A DNA stretch of 64,000 bases. Origin: Bacillota bacterium (GTDB lineage Bacteria > Bacillota > Clostridia > Acetivibrionales > DSM-1351). Shown here one piece after another: positions 18,034 to 27,356 of this stretch; the first letter of the stretch is position 1; each line of letters begins with the position of its first letter. The position numbers and the translations under genes are program-made. The notes beneath the pieces were generated by a model. It was not told the DNA's origin. It saw only the letters and a program-made list of their open reading frames with translations, and made no database searches. The DNA lies in assembly GCA_023409265.1 (NCBI GenBank), contig JAEYHZ010000036.1, positions 62,001-126,000 on the forward strand. Reading direction: 5' to 3'.

Positions 18034-19233
18034 TTAACCTCCAAGTATCATTTTTATATCATCTTCAGGGTTAATAGTATAAGCCCTGACACCTATTTCG
18101 GGCAAAATATCCAGAATTTCATTAACTACATCAGATTTCTCATTAACCAATGCTTTGGGGGAGACATAAATCAAGCAGATTGAATGATTTGACATTTGTG
18201 CCTTGTAAATCACATTGTACAGATCAACATCCAGAATACTTGTAAGTATAACCATGTCATTGGTGTTACTGCTGCTTTCATAGTGAAGATACACTATATC
18301 CGCCAAAGGAACCTTTTGACTAAAGGAAATAGTGGATAATGTCTTATAAATGAACTCGAATTCATGCCTGTTTGATGCTTTTAGAGTTTCTATTTTCTCT
18401 TCATAATATATGTAATTAACAGAAATGCCTTTGTTAAGGTAATAATTCAGTACAGCAACAGCCGCCTCAATCAGTTTGTCTTCCAATACAATGGTAATAT
18501 CATCCGTATAATTGTTATGCCTTAGATCTATAAGTATATTGACATTTGCATCAGATGTACACTGGTAATTCTTTATCATCCAGTTGTTGTTTCTTGCCGA
18601 CAGCTTCCAGTGTATTTTTCTGAAACTGTCACCATACTGGTAGTTTCTCATATCCTTAATATTGTTAACATCTTCAACGGCGCCCTGTGATGAATTCTGA
18701 GAATCAAAACTGTTGGTAGTAAAAATATCAAATTTGCTCAAATGCACAATTTTAGGGTAAACTATGATTTTTTTCGTCTCTGGTATCCTGTACTTAAGCC
18801 TGATAAGTCCCAGAAAATCTTCAATGTGTATATCACTTATTCCGACTTCATACTGACCCCTGTACCTGCATTCCATATCAAAAACAAACTCTTTCTTTGA
18901 CAGAGGAGTAATGGAAATGCTCTGAGAATAGCTGGCAGAGTTAAAGAGAGTATGTGAACCGAAAAAGGAAACATAAATATAAGGGTAGATGATAAAATCC
19001 TCATTACTGAGTTTTACCACAAGTTTAACTGTTTCACCCTTTGTTATAACCCTTTTATCAATATCCTGGACAAATTTAATACGGACATATACATAAAGTG
19101 TGTAACTGATAGAGAAAATGAGCAGCGCCAATAAAGTATTCAGAAAAAAAGAGGGAGCAAAGCCGCCAAAATTATATCTGAAAATAACAGCCAGGATTAA
19201 TAAAAACAAAAATGTTATCCTATTTTTTTTCAT
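18034..19233 (-). CDS. DUF58 domain protein
   Basis: 399 aa. Two N-terminal membrane helices (about 5-50), a beta-rich region, then the DUF58 signature NNIKDMRNYQYGDSFRKIHW followed by KLSAR and a C-terminal von Willebrand A-like fold (NILIDLRHNN). Members work with a MoxR-type AAA+ ATPase, possibly in complex assembly or metal insertion. The first 14 bases overlap the MoxR gene end, so the two are translationally coupled. Confidence 0.9.
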   Translation of the reverse strand: MKKNRITFLFLLILAVIFRYNFGGFAPSFFLNTLLALLIFSISYTLYVYVRIKFVQDIDKRVITKGETVKLVVKLSNEDFIIYPYIYVSFFGSHTLFNSASYSQSISITPLSKKEFVFDMECRYRGQYEVGISDIHIEDFLGLIRLKYRIPETKKIIVYPKIVHLSKFDIFTTNSFDSQNSSQGAVEDVNNIKDMRNYQYGDSFRKIHWKLSARNNNWMIKNYQCTSDANVNILIDLRHNNYTDDITIVLEDKLIEAAVAVLNYYLNKGISVNYIYYEEKIETLKASNRHEFEFIYKTLSTISFSQKVPLADIVYLHYESSSNTNDMVILTSILDVDLYNVIYKAQMSNHSICLIYVSPKALVNEKSDVVNEILDILPEIGVRAYTINPEDDIKMILGG

Positions 19234-20176
19234 AATTGTCTACCAAAGGTATATAAACCTTGTCTATAATTGTAGCCAGTATGTCCAGAGCAGACATTTT
19301 CTTTAATTTTGCTTCCTGTTTCAGAATAATACGGTGGGAAAGTGTGGGAAGAAGCATTTTCTTGATATCTTCAGGAAGCACGTAATCTCTTCCATTATAA
19401 TATGCCCAGGCCTGTGCCGCACGACATACTGCAAGAGATCCTCTGGGGCTGGAGCCGAGGGCTATGTAATCATTTTTTCTTGTCATGTTGACAATATCAA
19501 CCACATAATTCTTTAAGGTTTTATCAATATAAACCTGTTTAACTTCGTTTTGAATATTAATAATATCAGAACTCTCAGCTACAGGCTCAAGGGTCTCCAA
19601 AGGATTATCCTGAAGAAATCGGGACAGGATATATACTTCTTCACCGGCCTGGGGATAGCCAAGAGAAATTTTCAAAAAGAAACGGTCCATCTGAGCTTCA
19701 GGTAGGGGGTATGTGCCTATGTACTCAATAGGGTTCTGAGTTGCCAATACCATGAATGGTTTGGGAAGCCTGTACGTTTTACCGTCAACGGTAACCTGGT
19801 TTTCTTCCATTATTTCCAGAAGACTTGACTGAGTTTTGGGAGAGGTTCTGTTTATTTCGTCTGCCAATAATATCTGACACATTGCACTCCCTGGTCTGAA
19901 TTCAAATTCGCAGGTTTTTTGATTAAAAATAGAAAAGCCGGTTATATCGGAGGGGAGAACGTCTGGAGTAAACTGAATTCGTCTGAATGAAGCTGAGACT
20001 GACTTTGCCAATGCTGAAACCAGGCTGGTTTTTCCAACACCCGGAACATCTTCCAGGAGCACATGACCATTGCATACCAGAGCAACCAGTGTCAGTTCTA
20101 TAGCATTTCTTTTGCCCACGATAACTTTTTCGACATTGTCGGCAATTTTTCTTAATAAAGCGGAGTTATTATTCAT
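19220..20176 (-). CDS. MoxR-family AAA+ ATPase
   Basis: 318 aa. Walker A GVGKTSL within LLEDVPGVGKT (about 37-52), Walker B ILLADEINR with the following SPKTQSSLLE, sensor 1 LATQNP and an arginine-rich C-terminal lid (GSSPRGSLAV). MoxR ATPases act as chaperones for partner proteins with von Willebrand domains; the DUF58 protein downstream is the probable partner. First gene of the leftward three-gene operon. AAGGAGATGATGCA precedes the ATG at 20176. Confidence 0.93.
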   Translation of the reverse strand: MNNNSALLRKIADNVEKVIVGKRNAIELTLVALVCNGHVLLEDVPGVGKTSLVSALAKSVSASFRRIQFTPDVLPSDITGFSIFNQKTCEFEFRPGSAMCQILLADEINRTSPKTQSSLLEIMEENQVTVDGKTYRLPKPFMVLATQNPIEYIGTYPLPEAQMDRFFLKISLGYPQAGEEVYILSRFLQDNPLETLEPVAESSDIINIQNEVKQVYIDKTLKNYVVDIVNMTRKNDYIALGSSPRGSLAVCRAAQAWAYYNGRDYVLPEDIKKMLLPTLSHRIILKQEAKLKKMSALDILATIIDKVYIPLVDNYEKK

Positions 20177-20348
20177 TGCATCATCTCCTTCGTTAATACA
20201 AGTAATAGTGTAATTATATTATTTAATTGCAAATAATTCCATATAATTTATATCCATATAATACTGGTAAAAATTATTCATTTATCATAATTAAAGCGAT
20301 TTGAAGAAAAGGGATGACATAAGCAGGATTGCATGAATAAATTAATTA

Positions 20349-20377
20349 TTGTAAATAATTATGAAATATGCTAAAAT
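20349..20377 (+). promoter_or_regulatory. Putative rpsO promoter
   Basis: TTGTAA (20349-20354) and TAAAAT (20372-20377) separated by 17 bases, about 105 bases before the rpsO start. The leader that follows could hold an S15 autoregulation site, but no conserved fold was recognised. Confidence 0.45.
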
Positions 20378-20481
20378 ACCAAAGGTACAAATTAATTCAA
20401 CCATTAACTACGTTTTTGGGTTCTCCGTCCAATTACCTGGTTTATGGCGTTTATTAAATTATTTATTTGGAGGTTTACGAC

Positions 20482-20745
20482 ATGTTTAAGGAAGTTAAGC
20501 AGGAAATAATTACAAAGTATCAGCTTCATGAAGGTGATACCGGTTCACCAGAGGTTCAGGTTGCTATTCTTACTGAAAGAATCAATCATCTCAACGATCA
20601 TTTGAAGACTCACAAAAAGGATCACCATTCAAGAAGAGGACTTCTAAAAATGGTTGGTGCGAGAAGAGGTCTGTTGAACTATCTTCAAAAGAATGATATT
20701 GAAAGATATCGTGCTATTGTAGAGAAACTTGGACTAAGAAAGTAA
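20482..20745 (+). CDS. rpsO: 30S ribosomal protein S15
   Basis: 87 aa, full length for S15, which binds the central domain of 16S rRNA early in small-subunit assembly. Signature blocks are clear: TGSPEVQVAILTERINHLNDHL, read in parts as TGSPEVQ (20-26) and INHLNDHLK, then HHSRRGLLKMVGARRGLLNYL in the middle. The ATG at 20482 follows TTGGAGG; an earlier in-frame codon at 20467 overlaps that site and is not used. It precedes pnp as in most Firmicutes. Confidence 0.98.
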   Translation: MFKEVKQEIITKYQLHEGDTGSPEVQVAILTERINHLNDHLKTHKKDHHSRRGLLKMVGARRGLLNYLQKNDIERYRAIVEKLGLRK

Positions 20746-20755
20746 TTTTTATAGG

Positions 20756-20785
20756 ACAGGCAGGCTAACGCCTGCCTGTTTTATA
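20756..20785 (+). terminator. rpsO terminator
   Basis: A perfect 10-bp G+C-rich stem (20756-20765 with 20770-20779) with a TAAC loop and TTTTAT after it. Typical intrinsic terminator; it would limit read-through into pnp. Confidence 0.85.
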
Positions 20786-20868
20786 TAGTTCGCCTGAAAG
20801 GTGAGGGTGAATTTTACATATATTTTGTGGAAAAATTTAAGTAATAAACAACTTAATAACGAGGCAAC

Positions 20869-20901
20869 AAGGAAATTTTCCTGCAATCGGAAAATTTCCT
20901 T
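20869..20901 (+). repeat. 13-bp inverted repeat in rpsO-pnp spacer
   Basis: Perfect inverted repeat, arms 20869-20881 and 20889-20901, 7-base loop, A+T-rich with no U-run. Could be an operator or an RNA hairpin in the pnp leader. Confidence 0.5.
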
Positions 20902-20973
20902 TGAATTGAGACGTTATAAGAAACAAAAAAATAGAAATAATAATAGGTATTATTTAATCACACCTTAATATCT

Positions 20974-21070
20974 GCATATGACTATGGACGGTAGAAGGTA
21001 GATTGTGCGCCAAATGAGGATTTGACGCAGAATCTACATGCTACAGTCTATAGTTTTAAATAGCATATGA
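20974..21070 (+). promoter_or_regulatory. Long hairpin in the pnp 5' leader
   Basis: A nested imperfect stem of about 80 bases ends 40 bases before the pnp ATG. Paired segments are 20981-20989 with 21046-21054 (one G-U), 20998-21004 with 21031-21037, 21007-21009 with 21026-21028, and 21011-21014 with 21021-21024; CATATG boxes at 20975 and 21064 flank it. In E. coli, pnp is controlled through a leader hairpin cut by RNase III; whether this one acts alike is inference. Confidence 0.6.
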
Positions 21071-21101
21071 AAAACTATTAAAGAAACTTAGGAGGACTAA
21101 C

Positions 21102-23216
21102 ATGTTTAAAACATTTAGCATGGAACTGGCCGGCAGAACGCTTACTGTAGAAACAGGAAAGCTGGCACAGCTGGCAAACGGAGCAGCATTAATCAGATAC
21201 GGAGACACTGTAATAATGTCTTCAGCCACTGCATCAGCAACACCGAGAGACGGGATAGACTTTTTCCCACTAAGTGTTGATTACGAGGAACGTTTATATG
21301 CTGTGGGTAAAATACCGGGCGGGTTTATTAAGAGAGAAGGTAAGCCATCTGAAAAAGCAATACTGACTTCAAGAGTTATTGACAGACCTATCAGACCACT
21401 TTTCCCAAAGGATCTCAGAAATGACGTTGCAGTTGTAAATACGGTAATGTCGGTGGAACAGGATAACTCTCCCGAAATAGCAGCAATGATCGGTGCATCG
21501 GTTGCAATAAGTATTTCGGATATACCTTTTAATGGACCTATTGGTGGCGTTGTACTTGGCTTGATTGATAATGAAGTTATTATTAATCCTAATGAAGAGC
21601 AGCGTGCAAAGAGCAAGATGTATGTTACTCTTGCGGGAACAAAGGAAAAAATCACTATGATTGAAGCAGGAGCAGATATTGTTCCTGATGATGTAATGCT
21701 TGATGCAATAAAGAAAGGTCACGAAGAAATCAAGAAAATCTGTGATTTTATCAATGATATAGTTAAAGAGATCGGTAAGCCAAAATTCTCATACCAATCA
21801 GCAGAGGTACCTGCCGACTTGTTTGCAGCAGTTAAAGCTTTTGGTTATGAAACCATGCGAGAAGCTGTTCTCGCTACAGACAAGCAGGTTAGAGACGAAA
21901 AGGTTACAAAATTGACTGAAGAAACTCAGGCTGCCCTTGCTGAACAGTTCCCAGACATGCAGTCCAAGATAAATGAAGCTATCTATAAACTTGAGAAGAA
22001 GGTTGTACGTGAATATATCTTAAAGGAAGGAAAGCGCGTTGACGGAAGACGTCTTGATGAAATCAGACCACTGTCTGCTGAAGTAGGAATACTGCCAAGA
22101 ACTCACGGTTCAGGTCTCTTCCAGAGAGGACAGACACAGGTGTTGACTACTATTACCCTTGGAGCTATGGGTGATGTTCAGATGCTGGATGGTATAGATA
22201 CCGAAGAAACCAAGAGATATATGCACCACTATAATTTCCCGGGTTACAGTGTTGGAGAAGCAAAGACTTCAAGAGGTCCCGGAAGAAGAGAAATAGGTCA
22301 CGGAGCTCTTGCTGAAAGATCACTTGTTCCTGTAATTCCTTCTGAAAATGAATTCCCCTATGCTTTCAGACTTGTATCTGAAGTATTGATGTCCAACGGT
22401 TCAACTTCTCAGGGAAGTGTTTGTGGAAGTACTCTGGCGTTAATGGATGCCGGTGTACCAATAAAGGCACCTGTTGCAGGTATATCTGCAGGTTTGGTTA
22501 TAGATGAAGAAAACCCTGATAATTTCATTACCTTTATGGATATCCAGGGTATAGAAGACTTCTTCGGTGATATGGACTTTAAGGTTGCAGGAACAACTGA
22601 GGGTATTACAGCCATACAGATGGACATCAAAGTTGACGGACTGACCTATGAAATTATCAGACAGGCTTTTGAACTTACCAGAAATGGACGTATTCAGATA
22701 ATAAATGATGTTATACTAAAGGCCATCCCGGCTCCCAGAAAAGAGCTTTCAACCTATGCGCCCAAGATAATAACTACTAATATCGATCCAGAAAAGATAA
22801 GAGATGTTATCGGACCTGGTGGTAAAATGATCAATAAAATTATTGCTGAAACAGGTGTTAAGATCGATATAGAAGAAGACGGAAGAGTTTATATTCTTAC
22901 TCCTGATGCAGCAGCAGCTCAGAAAGCCCTGAAAATAATACACGGAATTGCAAAGGAAATTGAGCCGGGTGAGATTTACATGGGTAAGGTTGTAAGGATC
23001 ACAACCTTTGGCGCCTTCGTTGAGATATTACCTGGAAAAGACGGACTTGTTCATATATCAAAACTTGATAAGAAGAGAGTGGACAAGGTAGAAGATGTAG
23101 TTAATATCGGAGACGAAATTCTTGTTAAAGTAACTGAAATAGATAAACAGGGAAGAATCAATCTTTCAAGAAAAGATGCTATGACTGATGAAAATAGTCC
23201 TGAAGAAGTTAAATAA
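21102..23216 (+). CDS. pnp: Polynucleotide phosphorylase
   Basis: 704 aa, standard length. Phosphorolytic 3'-5' exoribonuclease of the RNA degradation machinery. Order: RNase PH-like domain 1, helical linker, RNase PH-like domain 2 with the catalytic aspartates in FFGDMDFK and the phosphate-binding GSTSQGS region, a KH domain with VIGPGGKMI, and an S1 domain (GKVVRITTFGAFVEI to GLVHIS). AGGAGG lies just upstream of the ATG. It is followed by a weak terminator at 23231. Confidence 0.98.
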   Translation: MFKTFSMELAGRTLTVETGKLAQLANGAALIRYGDTVIMSSATASATPRDGIDFFPLSVDYEERLYAVGKIPGGFIKREGKPSEKAILTSRVIDRPIRPLFPKDLRNDVAVVNTVMSVEQDNSPEIAAMIGASVAISISDIPFNGPIGGVVLGLIDNEVIINPNEEQRAKSKMYVTLAGTKEKITMIEAGADIVPDDVMLDAIKKGHEEIKKICDFINDIVKEIGKPKFSYQSAEVPADLFAAVKAFGYETMREAVLATDKQVRDEKVTKLTEETQAALAEQFPDMQSKINEAIYKLEKKVVREYILKEGKRVDGRRLDEIRPLSAEVGILPRTHGSGLFQRGQTQVLTTITLGAMGDVQMLDGIDTEETKRYMHHYNFPGYSVGEAKTSRGPGRREIGHGALAERSLVPVIPSENEFPYAFRLVSEVLMSNGSTSQGSVCGSTLALMDAGVPIKAPVAGISAGLVIDEENPDNFITFMDIQGIEDFFGDMDFKVAGTTEGITAIQMDIKVDGLTYEIIRQAFELTRNGRIQIINDVILKAIPAPRKELSTYAPKIITTNIDPEKIRDVIGPGGKMINKIIAETGVKIDIEEDGRVYILTPDAAAAQKALKIIHGIAKEIEPGEIYMGKVVRITTFGAFVEILPGKDGLVHISKLDKKRVDKVEDVVNIGDEILVKVTEIDKQGRINLSRKDAMTDENSPEEVK

Positions 23217-23230
23217 TATAATGTATACCA

Positions 23231-23262
23231 GGGCGTAGACACTATTGTTTACGCCCGGTTTA
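23231..23262 (+). terminator. pnp terminator
   Basis: An 11-bp stem with one mismatch (23231-23241 with 23246-23256), G+C-rich at its base, followed by GGTTTAC. The U-run is short. Confidence 0.65.
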
Positions 23263-23327
23263 CTATATAGGTTATTTATCATTGTATTAGAATGTAGTAA
23301 ATATTTGTAACAGCTTTGGAGGACTTA

Positions 23328-24569
23328 ATGTTTAAAAAAATATTGTTGGAAAACGGTTTGAGACTGGTTTATGAAAATATACCATATGTGAGATCTGTCT
23401 CAGTGGGAGTTTGGGTAGGAACAGGCTCCCGAAATGAAAACCAGAAGAATAATGGTATATCGCATTTTATTGAACATATGCTCTTTAAAGGCACAACCAC
23501 CCGTTCTGCTAAAGAAATAGCCGAGTGTATTGATGCTATCGGAGGGCAGATAAATGCTTTTACGGGTAAGGAATGCACGTGTTATTATACCAAAACACTT
23601 GATACACATTTAAACGTTGCCCTTGATGTATTATCCGACATGCTGTTTAATTCAAAGTTTGCCAGTGGAGATATAAAAATTGAGAAAAAAGTTGTTGTAG
23701 AAGAAATAGGCATGTATGAAGATACACCAGAGGAATTAGTTCATGACATTTTTTCAGAAATGGTATGGAGCGGTAATTCGCTTGGATACCCAATCCTGGG
23801 TACCCAGGATTGTATTGATAGATTTAACAAAAAAATGATTAATCAGTATATGGAGGAAAACTATACTCCACATAATACTGTAATATCGGTGGCCGGGAAT
23901 TTTGATGAAACTCAACTAATAGATAATATAAAACAATTCTTCGGTAATTGGAAATGTGAGAAGGAATATACCCAGAGTTATCTGCCTGCAGAGTATCGTA
24001 CAGATAAAATCATAAGGGAAAAAGACACTGAACAGGTACATCTTTGCATGGGCTTTCAAGGAATTGAACACGGAGATGACAGAGTGTATTCCCTGCTGGC
24101 TTTGAATAACATATTTGGTGGTGGAATGAGTTCAAGACTTTTTCAAAAAATCAGGGAACAGAAAGGCTTGGTATATTCCATTTATTCCTACCCATCTACT
24201 TATAAAACAGCCGGACTGTTTATGATATATGCCGGCATGAACCCGGAATATCTTCAGACAGTTATAGATCTGACAAAGAAAGAGATAGACCTGTTGATTA
24301 AGAAGGGTATAAATCAGAACGAACTTGAAAAATCAAAGGAGCAGCTGAAGGGGAATTTTATACTTGGTCTGGAAAGTACCAACAGCCGGATGAACAGTAT
24401 CGGTAAATCCGAGTTGATGCTTGGAAGAATAAACACCCCTGAGGAAGTGCTTGAAAAGATGGATAATATAAAAATGGATAACATCCACGAAGTAATTGAA
24501 ATGATTTTCAACTACGAGAAAATGAGCATATCAGCAGTAGGAAACTTAAAGAAAGAAATTGAAGTTTAG
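23328..24569 (+). CDS. M16-family zinc peptidase (processing-peptidase type)
   Basis: 413 aa. The inverted zinc motif HxxEH is present as H46-F-I-E49-H50, and the downstream Glu of the third ligand lies in VVVEEIGMYEDTPEE. The C-terminal half has the inactive M16 fold with the substrate-side Arg-Tyr region (GLVYSIYS). It matches the single-copy M16B gene that commonly follows pnp in Bacillus and Clostridium (ymxG/mlpA type); the physiological substrate is not settled. The ATG at 23328 follows TTGGAGG; an in-frame TTG at 23316 is part of that site. Confidence 0.92.
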   Translation: MFKKILLENGLRLVYENIPYVRSVSVGVWVGTGSRNENQKNNGISHFIEHMLFKGTTTRSAKEIAECIDAIGGQINAFTGKECTCYYTKTLDTHLNVALDVLSDMLFNSKFASGDIKIEKKVVVEEIGMYEDTPEELVHDIFSEMVWSGNSLGYPILGTQDCIDRFNKKMINQYMEENYTPHNTVISVAGNFDETQLIDNIKQFFGNWKCEKEYTQSYLPAEYRTDKIIREKDTEQVHLCMGFQGIEHGDDRVYSLLALNNIFGGGMSSRLFQKIREQKGLVYSIYSYPSTYKTAGLFMIYAGMNPEYLQTVIDLTKKEIDLLIKKGINQNELEKSKEQLKGNFILGLESTNSRMNSIGKSELMLGRINTPEEVLEKMDNIKMDNIHEVIEMIFNYEKMSISAVGNLKKEIEV

Positions 24570-24579
24570 ATTTTATACG

Positions 24580-24626
24580 AAAGACGAAATCATACTATTT
24601 ATATTATGATTTCGTCTTTTTTTTTC
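24580..24626 (+). terminator. Terminator after M16 peptidase
   Basis: A perfect 14-bp stem (24581-24594 with 24605-24618) followed by nine T residues. Confidence 0.92.
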
Positions 24627-24680
24627 TGTTTTTTTCAATGGAACCCCCAAATATATTTTAGGTTCAAATTACAGGACAGG

Positions 24681-24709
24681 CACTAGGTATTTGTCCATTA
24701 CATAAAATA
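24681..24709 (+). promoter_or_regulatory. Possible sigma-K-type promoter of dpaA
   Basis: CATAAAATA at 24701-24709 fits the CATANNNTA -10 element of the mother-cell factor sigma-K, with CACT at 24681-24684 in the place of the -35 AC element. In Bacillus subtilis the equivalent genes are sigma-K controlled; the match here is short and could be chance. Confidence 0.35.
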
Positions 24710-24762
24710 TACTAGTCGTCATAATTAGTTTATATCCAGTCCGAGAACGGGAGGGTCTATTA

Positions 24763-25638
24763 GTGATTGAAAAGAAGAAATTTAGTATTATCGGCGGAGA
24801 TCTTAGAAGCGTAAAATTGGCTGAATTTATTGCAGCAGAAGGAAATTCAGTTAATATATATGGATTCGATAAGGCGGGCTTTGATATCAGAATCATGCAG
24901 AGTAATACTTTAGAGGAAGCTGTAAGCGGATCGGATGTAGTAATCGGCCCAATACCATGTTCAAATGATAACGAATTTATCAATGCACCGTTTCATAGTG
25001 AAAAAATATTAATACATAGTGTTTTTAAATGCATGAACAAGAATCAATTGTTTATTGCAGGCAGAATAAGTGATAAAATTATTCACCTGGCTCAAGTATG
25101 TAATGTATACAATGTTGATATGCTTGAAAGGGAGGAAATGGCTGTATTGAATGCTATTCCAACAGCTGAAGGAGCAATTCAGATAGCTATGGAGGAAATG
25201 CCCATTACTTTACATAACAGCAATGCATTAATACTTGGATATGGGAGAATAGGAAAGACATTGGCAAAAATGTTGCAGGGCATTGGTGCGAATGTTTTTG
25301 TTGAAGCACGAAAGTATGCAGATATTGCTTGGATCAAGGCCTATGGATATAAACCTGTAAGTTTAACTGAATTGTCGCAGACTGTAAAAGATATGAATGT
25401 CATATTTAATACTATTCCATCAATTGTATTAAACAATGAAATTTTAAAGATTTTAAATCCTGAATGCCTTATTATCGACCTTGCATCGAAGCCGGGCGGA
25501 GTTGACTTTGATAAAGCAAAAGAACTTGGAGTTAGAGCTATCTGGGCGCTGTCGCTTCCCGGAAAAGTTGCCCCTGTTACAGCTGCAGAATTTATAAAGG
25601 ATACCGTATTTAATATTATTGAAGAGTTGGGGGTATAA
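24763..25638 (+). CDS. dpaA: Dipicolinate synthase subunit A
   Basis: 291 aa. Oxidises the product of dihydrodipicolinate synthase to dipicolinic acid in the mother cell; the acid is then loaded into the spore core. An N-terminal region (FSIIGGDLRSVKLAEF) and a second dinucleotide-binding fold with LILGYGRIGKTLAKML (residues about 158-173) are visible. The GTG start follows GGGAGGG. The next gene, subunit B, begins two bases after the stop. Its presence is direct evidence of a sporulating organism. Confidence 0.95.
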   Translation: MIEKKKFSIIGGDLRSVKLAEFIAAEGNSVNIYGFDKAGFDIRIMQSNTLEEAVSGSDVVIGPIPCSNDNEFINAPFHSEKILIHSVFKCMNKNQLFIAGRISDKIIHLAQVCNVYNVDMLEREEMAVLNAIPTAEGAIQIAMEEMPITLHNSNALILGYGRIGKTLAKMLQGIGANVFVEARKYADIAWIKAYGYKPVSLTELSQTVKDMNVIFNTIPSIVLNNEILKILNPECLIIDLASKPGGVDFDKAKELGVRAIWALSLPGKVAPVTAAEFIKDTVFNIIEELGV

Positions 25639-25640
25639 CA

Positions 25641-26225
25641 ATGTTATTGAAAGGAGTAAGAATCGGGTATGCAGTAACAGGCTCATTTTGCACCTTTGAC
25701 AAAATATTTCCTCAGGTTGAGAAATTGGTTAACGAGGGTGCAGATGTTATTCCAATTATTTCTGAGTCTGTTAATCAGTACGATACAAGATTTGGTAAAG
25801 CTGAGGATTTTAAAAATAAACTACATACCATAACCGGAAAAGAACCTATTAGTACGATTGTAGAAGCCGAACCCATAGGTCCCAAGGCTTTGCTGGATAT
25901 ATTAGTTATAGCACCATGCACCGGAAATACCATTTCTAAAATTGCAAATGCAATAACTGACGGGCCGGTCACTATGGCATGCAAAGCCCATCTTAGAAAC
26001 ATGAGGCCGGTTGTGATTGCAATATCAACAAACGACGGACTTGGAGCAAATGCCAAAAACCTGGGTGTGCTGTTGAACATGAAAAACATATTTATGGTTC
26101 CTTTTGGGCAGGATGATCCAATAAAAAAGTGCACATCATTAGTTGCAGATTTTGATCAAATTTTGCCTGCGATACTTAATGCACAGCAAAATATCCAGAT
26201 TCAGCCTATGTTGATTTGTAAATAA
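25641..26225 (+). CDS. dpaB: Dipicolinate synthase subunit B
   Basis: 194 aa flavoprotein-fold partner of DpaA. The front motif GVRIGYAVTGSFCTFDK and the central DILVIAPCTGNTISKIANAI region are typical of this HFCD-type flavoprotein family. It is translated directly after dpaA. In Bacillus the pair is followed by asd, dapG and dapA; here a terminator follows instead. Confidence 0.95.
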   Translation: MLLKGVRIGYAVTGSFCTFDKIFPQVEKLVNEGADVIPIISESVNQYDTRFGKAEDFKNKLHTITGKEPISTIVEAEPIGPKALLDILVIAPCTGNTISKIANAITDGPVTMACKAHLRNMRPVVIAISTNDGLGANAKNLGVLLNMKNIFMVPFGQDDPIKKCTSLVADFDQILPAILNAQQNIQIQPMLICK

Positions 26226-26239
26226 TTTATAATGAAAAT

Positions 26240-26270
26240 AAAAGCAGTGATTTTAAATCATTGCTTTTTT
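26240..26270 (+). terminator. dpaAB terminator
   Basis: Stem with arms AAAGCAGTGAT and ATCATTGCTTT (one mismatch), loop TTTAA, and six T residues at its end. Confidence 0.88.
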
Positions 26271-26358
26271 CACGTATATTGACGTATTATTTTATGAAAT
26301 AACTTAATAATAATAAAGATAAAAAATAAAAATATGTCTTAAACTTGAGGTAAACAAA

Positions 26359-27117
26359 GTGGATAATACACATTACAGACCATATAATGATGCACCTGAA
26401 AGTCAGCCGGTGGAACATCAGGAACTGAACAGCAATATTCAGGAAATAAAAGAACTTGGTGCAATAAACGTACCGAAAGAAGAGAGCAACATACATTGTA
26501 TGTCTATTATAGGGCAGATCGAAGGACATATACTTTTACCGCCACACAATAAAACTACAAAATATGAACATGTTATTCCTCAGCTTGTTGCAATAGAGGA
26601 AAGCAAGCAGATTGAAGGTTTACTGCTTATTCTCAACACCGTCGGAGGTGACGTTGAAGCCGGTCTGGCTATTTCTGAAATGGTGTCTAGCCTGTCAAAG
26701 CCCACCGTTTCCTTAGTTTTAGGTGGGGGCCACAGCATCGGAGTACCTATGGCTGTTTCAGCCGACTTTTCATTTATAGCAAGCTCAGCTACCATGACAA
26801 TACATCCTATACGGTTAAATGGTATGGTTATAGGAGTTCCTCAAACCTATGAATACTTTGATAAAATGCAGGAAAGAGTTGTTAACTTTGTTTCCAGTCA
26901 TTCCAAGATAAAGAAGGATAAGTTCAGAGAGCTCATGCTTAAAACAGGAGAACTTGCAAATGATGTAGGAACTGTATTATTCGGAGAAGAAGCTGCCAGA
27001 ATAGGTTTAATCGATCAGGTGGGCGGGTTGTCAGACGCTATCAAAAAGCTTAACGAGCTCATTGAAAATAATAGAAAGAAACAGGCTTCAAATGAGAAAG
27101 AAGGAATGCTGCAATGA
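26359..27117 (+). CDS. tepA: ClpP-class serine protease, TepA type
   Basis: 252 aa, GTG start after TTGAGGT. ClpP/crotonase fold: oxyanion stretch NTVGGDVEAG, catalytic Ser126 in GGGHSIGVPM, and His149 in TMTIHPI. This is the translocation-enhancing protein family of Firmicutes; Bacillus TepA has been linked to protein secretion and germination. The first 45 residues are a low-complexity, probably flexible tail. It overlaps the next gene by 4 bases, the same pairing as tepA-ylzJ in Bacillus. Confidence 0.9.
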   Translation: MDNTHYRPYNDAPESQPVEHQELNSNIQEIKELGAINVPKEESNIHCMSIIGQIEGHILLPPHNKTTKYEHVIPQLVAIEESKQIEGLLLILNTVGGDVEAGLAISEMVSSLSKPTVSLVLGGGHSIGVPMAVSADFSFIASSATMTIHPIRLNGMVIGVPQTYEYFDKMQERVVNFVSSHSKIKKDKFRELMLKTGELANDVGTVLFGEEAARIGLIDQVGGLSDAIKKLNELIENNRKKQASNEKEGMLQ

Positions 27118-27356
27118 TCCTGTATACAATTTATGACCCTTCCGTTATCTTTGAGAACATAGATTATTATAACCCGCAAAATATAAAAACCAGCTTTTCT
27201 GAAATAGAAATACACGGTGTCAAAGTCCAGGTGGTGCAAATGGGGAATGAGGAAGCGAGAATTGAAAGAATACTGAGTACCAATCCGTCACATTATCTCG
27301 ATCCCAGACTGCAGCCGGGGAGAATTGTTCCGGCATCAAAAAAGGAAGAAGGGTAA
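27114..27356 (+). CDS. ylzJ: YlzJ-like small protein
   Basis: 80 aa. Start MILYTIYDPSVIF and the closing STNPSHYLDPRLQPG match the YlzJ-like family, always found right after tepA. No enzymatic motif; function unknown. The ATG overlaps the tepA stop by 4 bases, so translation is coupled. Confidence 0.88.
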   Translation: MILYTIYDPSVIFENIDYYNPQNIKTSFSEIEIHGVKVQVVQMGNEEARIERILSTNPSHYLDPRLQPGRIVPASKKEEG

